Assembly (NCBI GenBank): GCA_025655455.1
Contig: JAHXIV010000001.1
Span: forward strand, 1 to 63,113
DNA length: 63,113 nucleotides
Direction: 5' to 3'
Source of the DNA: a gamma proteobacterium symbiont of Taylorina sp.
GTDB lineage: Bacteria > Pseudomonadota > Gammaproteobacteria > GRL18
Translations under genes and position numbers: made by a program
Part shown: positions 40,361 through 51,254 of the stretch, one piece after another
Layout: every line of letters starts with the position of its first letter
Numbering within the stretch: the stretch's first letter is position 1
The notes under the pieces: model-generated
What the model was told of the DNA's origin: nothing
Database searches by the model: none
Seen by the model: the letters and a program-made list of their open reading frames with translations, nothing else

Positions 40361-41318
40361 GTCACTCAAAGTATTATTAAGTGGTGCTCAGAATAAAGGA
40401 GACTTGTCCGGCCAGCTGAGCTTTGATGTTTCCATGTCGCGTTACACGACATGGCGAATTGGTGGTCAAGCTGAATGTCTTTATCGACCGGATTCTATTG
40501 CGGACTTACAACGTGTCTTTGTGCTGTTGCCGCAAGAAACTGAAATACACTGGCTGGGATTAGGGAGTAATATTTTAATTCGCGATGGAGGTTTAAGAGG
40601 AATTGTTATTTGTACGAACGGAGTATTAAATCATTTTGATATAAAATGTGATGAGCTGACTAATCATTGTTTAATCTCTGCGCAAGCAGGAATGTCCAGT
40701 GCTGTATTTTCACGTAAAGCAGCTAATGAAGGTGTGGATGGGGCAGAGTTTTTATCCGGTATTCCAGGTACTATTGGCGGTGCATTAGCCATGAATGCGG
40801 GTGCTTTTGGCAGTGAAATATGGTCCTTTGTAAAAAAGGTCACAATGATTAATCGGCGAGGTGAAATCCTGAGCAGAATGGCCGAAGATTTTAATATCGG
40901 CTATCGACATATTGAATTGAAAGACCAGTCATGTTCTGTTGAGCGGGAGATGCAGTGGTTTGTACAAGCTGATTTTATGTTTAATAAAGACACTGAGGGT
41001 TTAAAGAAAAGTAAACAGGAAATAAAATTGTTATTGGCTAAACGAGCAACAACACAGCCTACAAAACAGGCCAGTGCAGGTTCAGTATTTAAAAATCCAG
41101 AAAATGATTTTGCTGCACGTTTAATTGAATTTTGCGGCTTAAAAGGTTTGTCTGTTAATGATGCACAAATTTCAGAAAAACATGCAAACTTTATTATTAA
41201 CAATAGTAATGCCAGCGCGAGTGATGTGGAAGCATTGATTAACAAGATTCAGGAAGTTGTTCTTAAGCAATGTCATGTAAAACTTGAAACAGAAGTTTGT
41301 ATTATGGGGCAGGCTTGA
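40350..41318 (+). CDS. murB: UDP-N-acetylenolpyruvoylglucosamine reductase MurB
   Basis: The 322-residue product reduces enolpyruvyl-UDP-GlcNAc to UDP-MurNAc with NADPH and FAD. Signatures are [28 protein letters not shown], the [20 protein letters not shown] loop and [12 protein letters not shown] with the proton-donating serine. A longer frame starts at 40302 inside murC; the ATG at 40350 fits better. Its place inside the dcw cluster differs from E. coli, where murB is elsewhere. Confidence 0.95.
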   Translation: MRPESLKVLLSGAQNKGDLSGQLSFDVSMSRYTTWRIGGQAECLYRPDSIADLQRVFVLLPQETEIHWLGLGSNILIRDGGLRGIVICTNGVLNHFDIKCDELTNHCLISAQAGMSSAVFSRKAANEGVDGAEFLSGIPGTIGGALAMNAGAFGSEIWSFVKKVTMINRRGEILSRMAEDFNIGYRHIELKDQSCSVEREMQWFVQADFMFNKDTEGLKKSKQEIKLLLAKRATTQPTKQASAGSVFKNPENDFAARLIEFCGLKGLSVNDAQISEKHANFIINNSNASASDVEALINKIQEVVLKQCHVKLETEVCIMGQA

Positions 41319-41321
41319 TTA

Positions 41322-42320
41322 ATGAATAATTTAGCTAAAAAAGCAGGTCGAATTGCAGTTATGATGGGAGGAGATTCTGCTGAGCGTGAAGTTTCCTTAA
41401 ATAGTGGAAAAGCTGCATTAGAGGCACTACAGAATCAGGGTTTTGATGCCTTTGCCATTGATATCAGTTTTAATAATATGGCTGATAACAATGTTGCTGA
41501 GAAGAAGACCCCTGATAATAAAAGAACGCTTTGTCAGCAGATTAATCATGTAAAATTTGATTGTGCATTTATTGCACTGCATGGGCGTGGTGGTGAAGAT
41601 GGAGTAATACAGGCTATCCTGGAAGCACATGGAATTCCGTATACCGGTTGTGGTGTGTTAGCTTCTGCATTGGGTATGGACAAGTTACGTACTAAATTAT
41701 TATGGTCCGGAAATAACTTGCCTACGCCTTCTTTTGAATTGGTCAGTGCACAGGATATTGGTGACGAAAGAATTGAACAAATTGCTGTAAATATTGGTTT
41801 TCCGGTGATGGTAAAGCCAAATCATGAAGGTTCCAGTATCGGTATGAGTAAGGCTGATGATAGTTTGTCATTAAAAGAAGCTTTGGTGTTAGCTGCTCAG
41901 TATGATGATGAGATACTGGTGGAAAAATGGATTACAGGTAAGGAATATACAGCAGCTATCATAAATGGTCGGGTCTTACCACTTATCCAGTTGGAAACCC
42001 CAAGAGATTTTTATGATTACCAGGCAAAGTATATTAATGATGATACGCTTTATCATTGTCCCTGCAGTCTTAATCAGGAACAGGAAGAACAATATCAGTC
42101 ATTGGCTCTGAATGCTTTTGATAGTGTGGGTGCTCAGGGCTGGGGTAGAGTTGATTTCATGTGTGATGAAAATGGACAGGCATGGTTGATTGAAATTAAT
42201 ACAGTGCCGGGTCTAACGAGTCATAGTCTGGTGCCGATGGCAGCCAAAGCAGCAGGTATTAACTTTGCAGAATTAATGGTTCAGATATTATCAACAGCCG
42301 TTGAGACGGGAAACCATTGA
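41322..42320 (+). CDS. ddl: D-alanine:D-alanine ligase
   Basis: The 332-residue ATP-grasp enzyme makes D-Ala-D-Ala for MurF. It has VMMGGDSAEREVSLNSG at the N-terminus, LHGRGGEDGVIQ, PNHEGSSIGMSKA in the ATP-grasp core and the Mg-binding LIEINTVPGLTSHS. It carries a small insertion of about 20 residues (around residues 50-70, NNVAEKKTPDNKRT) compared with E. coli DdlB. It lies 3 nt after murB and overlaps ftsQ by 4 nt. Confidence 0.96.
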   Translation: MNNLAKKAGRIAVMMGGDSAEREVSLNSGKAALEALQNQGFDAFAIDISFNNMADNNVAEKKTPDNKRTLCQQINHVKFDCAFIALHGRGGEDGVIQAILEAHGIPYTGCGVLASALGMDKLRTKLLWSGNNLPTPSFELVSAQDIGDERIEQIAVNIGFPVMVKPNHEGSSIGMSKADDSLSLKEALVLAAQYDDEILVEKWITGKEYTAAIINGRVLPLIQLETPRDFYDYQAKYINDDTLYHCPCSLNQEQEEQYQSLALNAFDSVGAQGWGRVDFMCDENGQAWLIEINTVPGLTSHSLVPMAAKAAGINFAELMVQILSTAVETGNH

Positions 42321-43159
42321 GCTATTTTTTTAATCGACTGATTTTAATGCTGGTTATTGTTACGAGTGTAATTTCGGGCTGGATTTTTTTGAACTGGTTG
42401 TATCAGGCGGAGAGTTTTCCGATTAAACAGGTGGAACTGTCTAATCAATTAAAAAATCAGGGCAGAAAAGAATTACAGATGGTTGCTGCCGGGGCAATAA
42501 AAGGAGGCTTTTTTAGTCTTGATGTTGATAGTTTTCGTAGTGAATTGTTGTTTAAGTTACCATGGGTTGAGACGGTTGCTGTAAGAAAAATCTGGCCTGA
42601 TCGCTTACTGGTCTCTATTACAGAGTATCAGCCGGTCGGCAGGTGGGCATCAATAGATAAGAAAGCTGATGGCTTAATTAATAAAAAGGTTGATGACTCT
42701 ATTGAAAATGATTGGGATAACATGGAGCTGCTCAGTAGAAATGGAATTGTTTTTTTTCCACGAATTTCTATAAAACAGCGAGAGACTTTTAATAAAATGG
42801 CACTATTAACCGGACCGGAAAAGAGTGCTAAAAATATTTTAAAAATGTGTTTAAAAATTAATGAAAATTTGAAACAGCTTAATAGCAGAGTCCGGCAGTG
42901 CGGTATGAATGAAAGACGAAGCTGGTTGATAACGCTGGACAATGAAACACTGATTAAGCTGGGAAAAGGAAATGTTATGCACAATCTGGCTCGGTATAAT
43001 CATATCTTTTCCGGCCAGTTAAAGAAATATTTTGAACAGGTGGAATATGCAGATTTACGTTTTTCAAACGGCTTTAGTATTAAATGGAAAGCAGTAGACA
43101 ATGAACAGAATGTGCAGGGTAATGATGTGCAAACTAACAGGAATAAACAAGATATATGA
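42317..43159 (+). CDS. ftsQ: Cell division protein FtsQ
   Basis: The 280-residue product has an N-terminal transmembrane helix (about residues 9-29), a POTRA domain (FPIKQVELSNQLKNQGRKEL, about residues 36-100, with LPWVETVAVRKIWPDRLLVS) and the FtsQ C-terminal domain. It scaffolds FtsL and FtsB. The start is TTG at 42317, overlapping the ddl stop; ATG at 42347 is an alternative but would lose part of the membrane helix. It overlaps ftsA by 4 nt. Confidence 0.92.
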   Translation: MSYFFNRLILMLVIVTSVISGWIFLNWLYQAESFPIKQVELSNQLKNQGRKELQMVAAGAIKGGFFSLDVDSFRSELLFKLPWVETVAVRKIWPDRLLVSITEYQPVGRWASIDKKADGLINKKVDDSIENDWDNMELLSRNGIVFFPRISIKQRETFNKMALLTGPEKSAKNILKMCLKINENLKQLNSRVRQCGMNERRSWLITLDNETLIKLGKGNVMHNLARYNHIFSGQLKKYFEQVEYADLRFSNGFSIKWKAVDNEQNVQGNDVQTNRNKQDI

Positions 43160-44388
43160 CTAAGCGAAATGAGAAACGCCTTATTGTTGGGCTGGACATA
43201 GGAACAACCAATGTTTCAGCCATTGTTGCAGAAATCAGCGATGGTGATATTGAAGTCATTGGTATGGGAATGCATGCATCAAGAGGAATGAAAAAAGGAG
43301 TTGTTGTTAATATTGAATCAACTGCGCAATCAATAAAACGTGCAATAGATGAAGCAGAATTAATGGCCGGTTGTGAAATTCATTCGGTTTATGTGGGTAT
43401 TGCCGGCAGTCATATCAATAGTTTTAACTCACACGGAATGGTTGCCATACGTGATAAAGAAGTGAGTGATGATGATTTGAAAAGGGTGATGGATGCTGCT
43501 AAAGCGGTTGCAATTTCAACGGATCAGAAGATATTACATGTTTTGCCGCAGCAGTTTTTAATTGATGAGCAGGAAGGAATTCGTGAGCCGGTGGGTATGT
43601 CAGGTGTACGGCTGGAAGTGGATGTACATATGGTCACCGGTTCAGATAGTGCAGTACAAAATATTGTTAAATGTATTCATCGCTGCAATCTGGAAGTGGA
43701 TGAGATTGTCTTGGAACAGCTGGCGGCAAGTTGCTCTGTTCTGACAGAAGATGAAAAAGATTTAGGGGTTTGCCTGGTTGATGTGGGTGGTGGTACAACA
43801 GATGTTGCTATATTAATTAATGGTGCGATTCGCCATAGTAAGGTTTTTCCTGTGGCGGGAGATCAGGTAACTAATGATATTGCTGTTGCTCTAAGGACTC
43901 CGACAAAATATGCTGAAGAAATAAAGATAAAATATGCCTGTGCTTTACGCCAGTTGACCAACCCGGATGAAATGATAGAAGTGCCCAGTGTTGGAGATAG
44001 ACCACCCAGGCGGTTGGCAAGACAGGTTCTTGCAGAGGTAGTTGAACCACGTTATGAAGAATTGTTTACGCTGATAAAAAATGAATTACAGCGTAGTGGT
44101 CTGGAAGAATTTTGTGCTGCAGGTGTTGTGTTGACCGGCGGCAGTGCAAAAATGGAAGGCGCAGTGGAGCTGGCAGAGGAAGTTTTTCATATGCCGGTGA
44201 GAATTGGAGTGCCTCAGGATATAGATGGGTTGACAGATATGGTTAAAGATCCTGTTCATGCAACAGGTGTAGGACTTATTCTTTGTGGTAATCAAAACCA
44301 GCAGCATGATAGTGTTGATTTTGATGAGAATGCAGGTTTTTCAGGGATATTTTCCAGAATTGGCAGGTGGTTTCAGGGTAACTTTTAG
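43156..44388 (+). CDS. ftsA: Cell division protein FtsA
   Basis: The 410-residue product is an actin-like ATPase that tethers FtsZ to the membrane. It shows LIVGLDIGTTNVSAIVAE (phosphate loop 1), LVDVGGGTTDVAIL (phosphate loop 2), VVLTGGSAKMEGAVELAE (adenosine motif) and a C-terminal amphipathic helix (SGIFSRIGRWFQGNF) as membrane anchor. Its ATG overlaps the ftsQ stop (ATGA). ftsZ follows after 59 nt. Confidence 0.97.
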   Translation: MTKRNEKRLIVGLDIGTTNVSAIVAEISDGDIEVIGMGMHASRGMKKGVVVNIESTAQSIKRAIDEAELMAGCEIHSVYVGIAGSHINSFNSHGMVAIRDKEVSDDDLKRVMDAAKAVAISTDQKILHVLPQQFLIDEQEGIREPVGMSGVRLEVDVHMVTGSDSAVQNIVKCIHRCNLEVDEIVLEQLAASCSVLTEDEKDLGVCLVDVGGGTTDVAILINGAIRHSKVFPVAGDQVTNDIAVALRTPTKYAEEIKIKYACALRQLTNPDEMIEVPSVGDRPPRRLARQVLAEVVEPRYEELFTLIKNELQRSGLEEFCAAGVVLTGGSAKMEGAVELAEEVFHMPVRIGVPQDIDGLTDMVKDPVHATGVGLILCGNQNQQHDSVDFDENAGFSGIFSRIGRWFQGNF

Positions 44389-44447
44389 TAAGTTGAATAA
44401 CGATGTAAATTATTTTATTTCATTGACAATGAAGAAGGGGTAGTAGA

Positions 44448-45614
44448 ATGTTTGAATTAATGGATACAACAAGTGATCGTGCTGTTATTAAAGTAATGGG
44501 TGTGGGTGGTGGTGGCGGTAATGCAGTTGAACATATGGCTAATAGCAATCTGGATGGTGTTGATTTTATTTGTGCTAATACAGATGCACAGGCATTATCC
44601 AATGCATCTGCGCGTACTTTATTGCAAATTGGCAGTGAAATCACTAAAGGTCTGGGTGCTGGTGCTAATCCATCAGTTGGTCGAGATGCTGCTATTGAAG
44701 ATCGGGATCGTATTATGGAAGCCATTGCCGGAACTGATATGTTATTTATTACTGCCGGCATGGGCGGTGGCACTGGTACCGGGGCTGCTCCAATTGTTGC
44801 TGAACTGGCAAAAGAAATGGGTATTCTTACGGTTGCTGTGGTAACAAAACCCTTCCCATGGGAAGGGCCGCGTCGTATGAAACAAGCTGATGATGGCATT
44901 ACCGAGTTACGTGAATATGTTGATTCGCTGATCACTATCCCTAATGAGAAATTACAATCAGTGCTGGGGAAAGGAACTACACTGCTGGATGCATTCAAAG
45001 AGGCTAATAATGTATTGCTCAATGCTGTACAAGGTATCGCTGAACTAATTACCCGTCCCGGTTTGATTAATGTTGACTTTGCTGATGTCAGAACCGTTAT
45101 GTCTGAAATGGGTATGGCAATGATGGGAACAGGCTGTGCTACGGGAGAAGAGCGTGCTACTGTGGCTGCTGAACGTGCTATCTCTAGTCCTCTACTAGAA
45201 GATATAGACCTGGCAGGTGCCAGAGGGATTCTGGTTAATGTTACTGCTGGTATGGATATGTCAATTGGTGAGTTTGAAGAAGTAGGTAATTCAATCAAGG
45301 AATTTGCAGCTGAGAATGCAACAGTGGTGGTTGGTACTGTGATTGATGCAGAAATGAATGGTGAAATGCGAGTTACTGTTGTTGCGACCGGTATTGGCAG
45401 TCAAGTTGTAGTGGCTAAAACTGAAAAACCTGAAATTTCATTAGTTTCACCCCAAAAGGAAAAAGTTGCAGCTGAGCCTGTAAAAGCATCATCAATTATT
45501 GAAGAAGAACCTGTTTTAGCACAAGCATCAGGTGGTGAATTTGCCAGTGGTGGTGAGCCGGCTGATTTAAAATATCTTGATATCCCTGCTTTTTTACGTC
45601 GTCAAAATGACTAA
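44448..45614 (+). CDS. ftsZ: Cell division protein FtsZ
   Basis: The 388-residue product is the tubulin-like GTPase of the Z ring. The tubulin signature GGGTGTG (about residues 106-112) and the T7-loop region NVDFADVRTVMSEMG are present. A variable linker (about 320-370) leads to the conserved C-terminal peptide LDIPAFLRRQ, which binds FtsA and ZipA. GAAGGGG precedes the ATG. A ZapD partner gene is at 55.9 kb. Confidence 0.98.
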   Translation: MFELMDTTSDRAVIKVMGVGGGGGNAVEHMANSNLDGVDFICANTDAQALSNASARTLLQIGSEITKGLGAGANPSVGRDAAIEDRDRIMEAIAGTDMLFITAGMGGGTGTGAAPIVAELAKEMGILTVAVVTKPFPWEGPRRMKQADDGITELREYVDSLITIPNEKLQSVLGKGTTLLDAFKEANNVLLNAVQGIAELITRPGLINVDFADVRTVMSEMGMAMMGTGCATGEERATVAAERAISSPLLEDIDLAGARGILVNVTAGMDMSIGEFEEVGNSIKEFAAENATVVVGTVIDAEMNGEMRVTVVATGIGSQVVVAKTEKPEISLVSPQKEKVAAEPVKASSIIEEEPVLAQASGGEFASGGEPADLKYLDIPAFLRRQND

Positions 45615-45687
45615 TTTTGATAAGAATCAGAATGAATAAAAGGTGATTTTTTATAGTTTATAAGATAATTCGAAGAAAAAAATAACA

Positions 45688-45717
45688 TTGAGCAGTAATA
45701 GGTGTCAATAATAGTAT
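45688..45717 (+). promoter_or_regulatory. Weak promoter candidate upstream of lpxC
   Basis: TTGAGC (45688-45693) and TAGTAT (45712-45717) are separated by 18 bp; each matches consensus at 4 of 6 positions. It lies in the 178-nt ftsZ-lpxC gap, where separate lpxC expression would be expected. The evidence is only motif similarity. Confidence 0.3.
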
Positions 45718-45792
45718 AGTATTTGGAAGTTTGTGAAAATTGCGATACAATTACAGGTTAGTAAAATTATTTATTAGTCAGGGATACCATAA

Positions 45793-46707
45793 ATGATCAG
45801 ACAACGTACTTTGAAAAATAGCATCAAAGCAACAGGTGTGGGTTTGCATTCAGGTGAAAAAGTTTATTTAACTTTAAGGCCGGCCTCTGAAAATACGGGA
45901 ATTATTTTTCGTAGAGTTGATCTGGATATACCTGTTGAGATACCTGCCAGGGCAGAAAATGTTGGTGATACGACTTTATCAACGACTTTAGAAAAAGGCG
46001 GAGTTAAAATTTCAACGGTTGAGCATTTATTATCTGCAATGGCAGGTATGGGCATAGACAATGCCTATATTGACGTAAGTGCTTCTGAAGTGCCCATCAT
46101 GGACGGCAGTGCCGGACCGTTTGTTTTCTTATTGCAGTCAGCGGGTATTGTTGAGCAGACTGCGGCAAAACGTTTTATTCGAATTAAACATAATGTTTTG
46201 GTTGAAGAAGGTGATAAGTGGGTTAGGTTTGAGCCTTATGAAGGCTTTAAAGTTTCATTTATTATCGATTTTGAACATCCAGCCATACAGGGACGTCCAC
46301 AATGTTCTGAAATGGATTTTTCATCAACATCCTTTGTACGTGAGGTCAGTAGAGCAAGAACATTTGGTTTTATGAATCAGATAGAACAGCTTAGAGCCAA
46401 TAATCTGGCATTGGGCGGCAGCTTAAATAATGCAATTGTTATGGATGAATACCGTATTTTGAATGAAGACGGTCTGCGTTATGAAGATGAATTTGTCAAA
46501 CATAAAATTCTGGACGCGATCGGTGATTTGTACTTATTGGGCAGTAGTCTCATTGGTGCTTTTAGTGGTCATAAAGCGGGTCATGCTTTAAACAATAAAA
46601 TTTTACGTAAACTCCTGGCGGATAAAGATGCCTGGGAAGAAGTTATTTTTGAAGATGAAAGTCTTGCCCCTATTTCTTATATGAAATCAATTGCAGCAAC
46701 GGTTTAA
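45793..46707 (+). CDS. lpxC: UDP-3-O-acyl-N-acetylglucosamine deacetylase LpxC
   Basis: The 304-residue product is the zinc-dependent, committed enzyme of lipid A synthesis, so the cell has an LPS outer membrane. It shows [17 protein letters not shown], the zinc-binding [14 protein letters not shown], the [15 protein letters not shown] segment (zinc ligands H and D) and the catalytic [11 protein letters not shown]. Its place after ftsZ is standard. E. coli FtsH degrades LpxC through a C-terminal signal; the tail here (KSIAATV) is different from what I recall for E. coli, so regulation is uncertain. Confidence 0.97.
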   Translation: MIRQRTLKNSIKATGVGLHSGEKVYLTLRPASENTGIIFRRVDLDIPVEIPARAENVGDTTLSTTLEKGGVKISTVEHLLSAMAGMGIDNAYIDVSASEVPIMDGSAGPFVFLLQSAGIVEQTAAKRFIRIKHNVLVEEGDKWVRFEPYEGFKVSFIIDFEHPAIQGRPQCSEMDFSSTSFVREVSRARTFGFMNQIEQLRANNLALGGSLNNAIVMDEYRILNEDGLRYEDEFVKHKILDAIGDLYLLGSSLIGAFSGHKAGHALNNKILRKLLADKDAWEEVIFEDESLAPISYMKSIAATV

Positions 46708-46775
46708 GTATTGACTTCAATATTAGATTTGTAAAATACTATGTCTCTCGTCAAACATAAAATTGATCTACTGTC

Positions 46776-47234
46776 TTATTTTCTGACGGCTCTTGAAATA
46801 TGTTGTGACAGGCGTAATAAAGATGATTTCAGGCCTTCGTCAGCAATATGTTGGGCACTGTCTTCGATGATTTTTGCTGAATGATTAGAATAAATACAAT
46901 GATTGCTGTCCTTAAGCTGAACCGGCAGTTCTTTTAGATTGGAGGCAGTGACTCTTATTTTAATTGATTGAATGTGACTGAATTGAGCTTCTGCACAGAG
47001 CGAACGTTTGAGCAAAGGTAAATAAAAACGTAACTTACTTGCCCATGCAGAGCTGGTGACTGAGACAAGCAGTACTTGCTTTTTTCCTTTTGTATTCAAA
47101 CCGAGTACGGATAATTTTGTAGCAAACTCGTCTGGAAGGTAACTTAACAAACGCCTGGATAAATAATTAAGATAGCGCTGATGTTGAAGTAGTCTTTCAA
47201 TGTTTGCAGTAGGTTGTTGAAGAACCTTTTTCAT
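46776..47234 (-). CDS. dciA: DciA-type helicase-loading protein (DUF721)
   Basis: The 152-residue product belongs to the DUF721/DciA family, an ancestral loader of the DnaB replicative helicase in bacteria lacking DnaC. The recognisable part is the central domain (LLVSVTSSAWASKLRFYLPL), which resembles a KH-like fold, after an N-terminal helix pair. The ATG at 47234 is preferred to a TTG just before it. It is divergent from the M23 peptidase gene; the lpxC-DUF721-M23-secA order is known from pseudomonads. Confidence 0.8.
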   Translation of the reverse strand: MKKVLQQPTANIERLLQHQRYLNYLSRRLLSYLPDEFATKLSVLGLNTKGKKQVLLVSVTSSAWASKLRFYLPLLKRSLCAEAQFSHIQSIKIRVTASNLKELPVQLKDSNHCIYSNHSAKIIEDSAQHIADEGLKSSLLRLSQHISRAVRK

Positions 47235-47392
47235 CAATTAGCCTTATAAAAAGAGAAATCCTATAAAATAATCTTTATAGAATGAGAAGTTATAATATCT
47301 TTTGCAGTAAGTAAAGCCAATGTTACAGTAAAGTGGGAAGGATTAAATTTAAGTTTGGCTAATGGCTATTAATAAGAAAACAATAACACAAA

Positions 47393-48394
47393 ATGATAAA
47401 TATTATTCTGATTAGAAAAAAAACGGGACGTTCAATTAATCTTAACTTATCTCGTTCATTGATGTTCTTAATCTTTCTCTCCTTTCTCAGCGTGCCGGCT
47501 CTTGCTGTTTATTTTGCTGATTCTTTTACTATAGGCTCTAAACAAAATCAGACTATAGTGAAGCTTGAAAAACGGACAGAGTCACCGCAAATTAAAGTAA
47601 ATCAGGTGATGGGGAAAGTTTATAAAGATGAGTTAAAAGCACAACAAGTTGAGATAGATGAACTAAAGCAATATAACCAGGAAATGGTTCAATCTTTAAT
47701 GTTAGATCTGGGCAGACTTCAGGCTCATATCATTCGTCTGGATGCTCTTGGTAGTCGATTGGTTGATGTTGCCCAGTTAGACAGAAAAGCATTTGATTTT
47801 TCTTCGGTGGTTGCGGTTGGTGGTGCCGGTGACCCGGATGAGAATATTTTTAATAGTAACCATACTCATTTTGAAGAAAGAATAGAGCAGATAACTCAGG
47901 AAATTTATGATAGGTCAAAGCAGTTTGATATTCTGGAAAAAATGCTTATTAATGAACAGATTAAGGGCTTTGTGACCCCGACAGGAAAACCATCGGACAA
48001 GGGATGGATATCCTCCTACTTTGGCATGCGCAAGGATCCTTTTAGCGGTAAGAATAAAATGCACAAAGGCATTGATATGGCTGGGAAACCAGGGGCACAT
48101 GTAGTGGCAACAGCAGACGGAGTCGTCATTCAAATAGAAAAACAACGTGGTTATGGTAAGGTTCTGGATATTGAACATGGCTATGGCTTGAGTACGCGCT
48201 ATGGACATAATAAAGACGTTCTGGTCAAAGTAGGTGATATTGTCAAACAGGGGCAAACTATTGCAATAATGGGATCAACGGGACGCTCTACAGGAACACA
48301 TGTACATTATGAAGTTTTAAAGAATGGTCATCCAGTCAATCCAAATAAATATATAATCACTGCACGTAAAAACCGGGAGCCTGTCCGGGAGTAG
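47393..48394 (+). CDS. M23 (LytM) family metallopeptidase, membrane-anchored
   Basis: The 333-residue product has a transmembrane helix (about residues 23-43), a periplasmic coiled coil (LKAQQVEIDELKQYNQEMVQ, about residues 75-110) and a C-terminal M23 domain. Zinc ligands are in HKGIDMAG and HVHYE, with GYGLSTRYGH between, so it is probably an active peptidoglycan endopeptidase rather than an EnvC-type activator. It lies just upstream of secA, as in pseudomonads. No partner is indicated by the sequence. Confidence 0.9.
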   Translation: MINIILIRKKTGRSINLNLSRSLMFLIFLSFLSVPALAVYFADSFTIGSKQNQTIVKLEKRTESPQIKVNQVMGKVYKDELKAQQVEIDELKQYNQEMVQSLMLDLGRLQAHIIRLDALGSRLVDVAQLDRKAFDFSSVVAVGGAGDPDENIFNSNHTHFEERIEQITQEIYDRSKQFDILEKMLINEQIKGFVTPTGKPSDKGWISSYFGMRKDPFSGKNKMHKGIDMAGKPGAHVVATADGVVIQIEKQRGYGKVLDIEHGYGLSTRYGHNKDVLVKVGDIVKQGQTIAIMGSTGRSTGTHVHYEVLKNGHPVNPNKYIITARKNREPVRE

Positions 48395-48414
48395 CTAAAC
48401 TGCTGTATCAGTAT

Positions 48415-48462
48415 GGTGTTGGAGCCAAATCATCAGTGCTTACAAAATTTGAATCCGTCACC
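48415..48462. repeat. Imperfect palindrome upstream of secA (GGAGYCAAAT family)
   Basis: GGTGTTGGAGCCAAAT (48415-48430) is mirrored by AATTTGAATCCGTCACC ending at 48462, whose reverse complement reads GGTGACGGATTCAAATT. The arms agree at most positions. The left arm closely matches the outer arm GGTGTCGGAGTCAAAT of the rpoA-rplQ palindrome. It lies between the M23 peptidase and secA. Confidence 0.55.
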
Positions 48463-48488
48463 TGTTTATTAACTTTTTATTAACCTTA

Positions 48489-48494
48489 TATAAT
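48489..48494 (+). promoter_or_regulatory. -10 element of a candidate secA promoter
   Basis: A perfect TATAAT lies 21 nt before the secA ATG. No good -35 is visible at 16-18 bp (TTATTA-like sequence at 48466-48471). The leader would be only about 15 nt, leaving no room for a SecM-type arrest gene. Confidence 0.35.
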
Positions 48495-48515
48495 AAATCA
48501 CACTAAAATATAATT

Positions 48516-51254
48516 ATGATCGCAAAAATCTTTAGAAAAATGTTCGGCAGCCGTAACGACCGGGAAATTAAACGATATTCCAAAATGGTTACTCAGATTA
48601 ATGGACTTGAAGAAGCTGTTCAGGAACTGAATGATCAGGAAATACAGGATAAAACTACGCAATTTAGACAGCAGATAAAAGAGGGTAAAACACTGGAAGA
48701 ATTAATTCCAGAAGTTTTTGCCATTGTCAGAGAAGCTAGTCGACGTGTCATGGGAATGCGTCATTTTGATGTTCAGCTGGTTGGTGCTATGGTTTTAAAC
48801 GAAGGTAGAATTGCAGAAATGCGAACCGGTGAGGGAAAAACCCTGATGGCTACCCTGGCGGTCTATCTTAATGCGCTCAGTGGAAAAGGTGTTCATTTGG
48901 TAACGGTTAATGATTATCTTGCTGAACGTGATGCAAAATGGATGGGCAAGCTATATGAATTCTTAGGTTTATCTGTTGGTGTAATCCTTTCGGGGCAGGA
49001 TAGTGATCAAAAACGTGAAGCCTATGCTGCAGACATTACCTACGGTACTAATAATGAATTTGGCTTTGATTATCTGCGTGATAATATGGCTTTTTCAACA
49101 GAAGAAAAAGTTCAGCGGGATCTTAATTTTGCTATTGTCGATGAAGTTGATTCCATTCTGATTGATGAGGCAAGAACGCCATTAATTATTTCGGGTCCTG
49201 CTGAAGATAATTCTGAGGTATATAAAAGGGTGAATACCTTTATACCCAAGCTGGTGCAGCAGGAAGTTGTAGAGTCTCTTGATGAACAGGAGGAAGAACC
49301 GCCGGGTGATTATACAGTTAATGAAAAAGATAAGCAGGTTCTATTATCTAATGCAGGTCATCAACGAGTAGAAGAACTGCTTGTAGAAGAGGGATTGCTT
49401 CAGGAAAATGAAAGTTTATATGATCCGGGTAATATTATTTTAATGCATCATGTTGGTGCTGCGTTGCGAGCACATAGCTTATTTACGAAGAATATTGATT
49501 ATATTGTTAGTAATGGTGAAGTGATTATTGTTGATGAATTTACCGGACGTACCATGCCGGGCAGACGTTGGTCTGATGGTTTACATCAGGCTGTTGAAGC
49601 CAAAGAAGGGGTTGATATTCAGGTAGAAAATCAAACATTGGCTTCCATTACTTTCCAAAACTTATTCCGTCTTTACAATAAGCTTTCCGGTATGACAGGT
49701 ACAGCGGATACAGAAGCATTTGAATTCCATGAAATTTATGCACTGGAAGTGATAGTTATCCCGACTAATCAGGATATGCAACGTGAGGATCATGGCGATC
49801 TGGTTTTCTTGACTCAGGATGAAAAGTTTGATGCGATTATTGAGGATGTTCAGGACTGTCAAAAAAGAGGGCAGCCTGTCTTGGTAGGTACAGCTTCTAT
49901 TGAAGTCTCTGAGTTATTATCAACTGCTTTGGATAAGGTCAAAATCAAGCATGAAGTTTTAAATGCTAAACAACATGCTCGTGAAGCAGATATCATTGCT
50001 CAGGCTGGTTCTGCCGGTGCAATTACTATTGCAACCAATATGGCTGGTCGTGGTACAGATATTGTTTTGGGTGGTAATGTCGATGCTGAGATTAATAAGC
50101 TGGATAAGCCTGATGATGAGACTGTGCAGAAAATGCGTAATGAATGGCAGGTATTGCATGAACAGGTACTAGCTAATGGTGGTCTGCATATTATTGGTAC
50201 AGAACGTCATGAATCCAGGCGAATTGATAATCAGTTGAGAGGACGTTCAGGCCGTCAGGGTGATCCCGGGTCTTCGCGTTTTTATTTGTCACTGGACGAC
50301 AGTCTGATGCGTATTTTTGCTTCAGAAAAAATGGCCGGACTTATGCGTAAGCTTGGCATGGAAAAAGGGGAAGCGATTGAGCATAAGTGGGTGACACGTT
50401 CTATCGAAAATGCACAGAGAAAAGTAGAAGGCCACAACTTTGATATTCGTAAACAGTTGCTGGAATATGATGATGTTGCCAATGATCAGAGAAAGGTTAT
50501 TTATGAGCAGCGCACTGATTTAATGGCAACTGAAGATATTGCTGAGTTAATAGTTGATATTCGTGATGATGTGGTTAATCTTTATATTGATACTTTTATA
50601 CCACATGAAAGTATTGAAGAGCAGTGGGATGTAGCAGGTCTGGAAGCTGGACTTAAAAGCGAATTCTATACTGATTTACCCGTTTCAAAGTGGCTTGATG
50701 AAGATGATAATCTGCATGAGGAGCCCTTAAGAATTCGAATTATAGAAGAAATGGTTAAGATTTTTGATGAAAAAGAACAACTCATTAGTTCTGAAATGAT
50801 GCGTAAGGTTGAAAAAGGGGTGATGCTGGAAGTGCTGGATAGTCTCTGGAAAGAACATCTGGCGGCAATGGATTATTTACGTAAGGGAATTGGACTTCGA
50901 GGTTATGCGCAGAAAAATCCTAAACAGGAATACAAACGAGAGTCTTTTGAATTATTTACTGATTTACTTGAGCGGATTAAATTTGATGTCATAGCTCGTC
51001 TGAGTATTATGCAAATTAAAGAAGATCCTGATATGGAAGCTTTTGAGCGTCGTCAGCAAGCAGAAATGGAATATCAGCATGATGATGTGAATGCTTTAGA
51101 GGATAGCGGCCAGAGTGGCTCAGGCGGTGCAAATGAAGACACTGAAGAAAAAGCACAGCCTTTTGTTCGCAGTGGACAAAAAGTGGGTAGAAATCAACCT
51201 TGTCCGTGTGGTTCGGGTAAGAAATATAAGCAGTGTTGTGGTAAGTTAAGCTGA
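48516..51254 (+). CDS. secA: Preprotein translocase ATPase SecA
   Basis: The 912-residue product is the motor that drives preproteins through SecYEG. It has the Walker A loop [16 protein letters not shown] (about residues 100-115), Walker B/DEAD-like [17 protein letters not shown], the [15 protein letters not shown] motif and the [17 protein letters not shown] motif. The C-terminal zinc finger [14 protein letters not shown] is intact and binds SecB and phospholipids. No SecM-type regulator precedes it. Confidence 0.98.
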   Translation: MIAKIFRKMFGSRNDREIKRYSKMVTQINGLEEAVQELNDQEIQDKTTQFRQQIKEGKTLEELIPEVFAIVREASRRVMGMRHFDVQLVGAMVLNEGRIAEMRTGEGKTLMATLAVYLNALSGKGVHLVTVNDYLAERDAKWMGKLYEFLGLSVGVILSGQDSDQKREAYAADITYGTNNEFGFDYLRDNMAFSTEEKVQRDLNFAIVDEVDSILIDEARTPLIISGPAEDNSEVYKRVNTFIPKLVQQEVVESLDEQEEEPPGDYTVNEKDKQVLLSNAGHQRVEELLVEEGLLQENESLYDPGNIILMHHVGAALRAHSLFTKNIDYIVSNGEVIIVDEFTGRTMPGRRWSDGLHQAVEAKEGVDIQVENQTLASITFQNLFRLYNKLSGMTGTADTEAFEFHEIYALEVIVIPTNQDMQREDHGDLVFLTQDEKFDAIIEDVQDCQKRGQPVLVGTASIEVSELLSTALDKVKIKHEVLNAKQHAREADIIAQAGSAGAITIATNMAGRGTDIVLGGNVDAEINKLDKPDDETVQKMRNEWQVLHEQVLANGGLHIIGTERHESRRIDNQLRGRSGRQGDPGSSRFYLSLDDSLMRIFASEKMAGLMRKLGMEKGEAIEHKWVTRSIENAQRKVEGHNFDIRKQLLEYDDVANDQRKVIYEQRTDLMATEDIAELIVDIRDDVVNLYIDTFIPHESIEEQWDVAGLEAGLKSEFYTDLPVSKWLDEDDNLHEEPLRIRIIEEMVKIFDEKEQLISSEMMRKVEKGVMLEVLDSLWKEHLAAMDYLRKGIGLRGYAQKNPKQEYKRESFELFTDLLERIKFDVIARLSIMQIKEDPDMEAFERRQQAEMEYQHDDVNALEDSGQSGSGGANEDTEEKAQPFVRSGQKVGRNQPCPCGSGKKYKQCCGKLS

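Noticed and set aside
44420..45298. A 292-codon open frame on the minus strand opposite ftsZ
   Set aside because: It is an antisense shadow of ftsZ codon use: its protein is serine/isoleucine/proline-rich low-complexity sequence, it has no ribosome-binding site and it lies fully inside a highly conserved gene.
49959..50172. Overlapping 66- and 69-codon frames on both strands inside secA
   Set aside because: They are shadows of the conserved secA motif region with no signals of their own.
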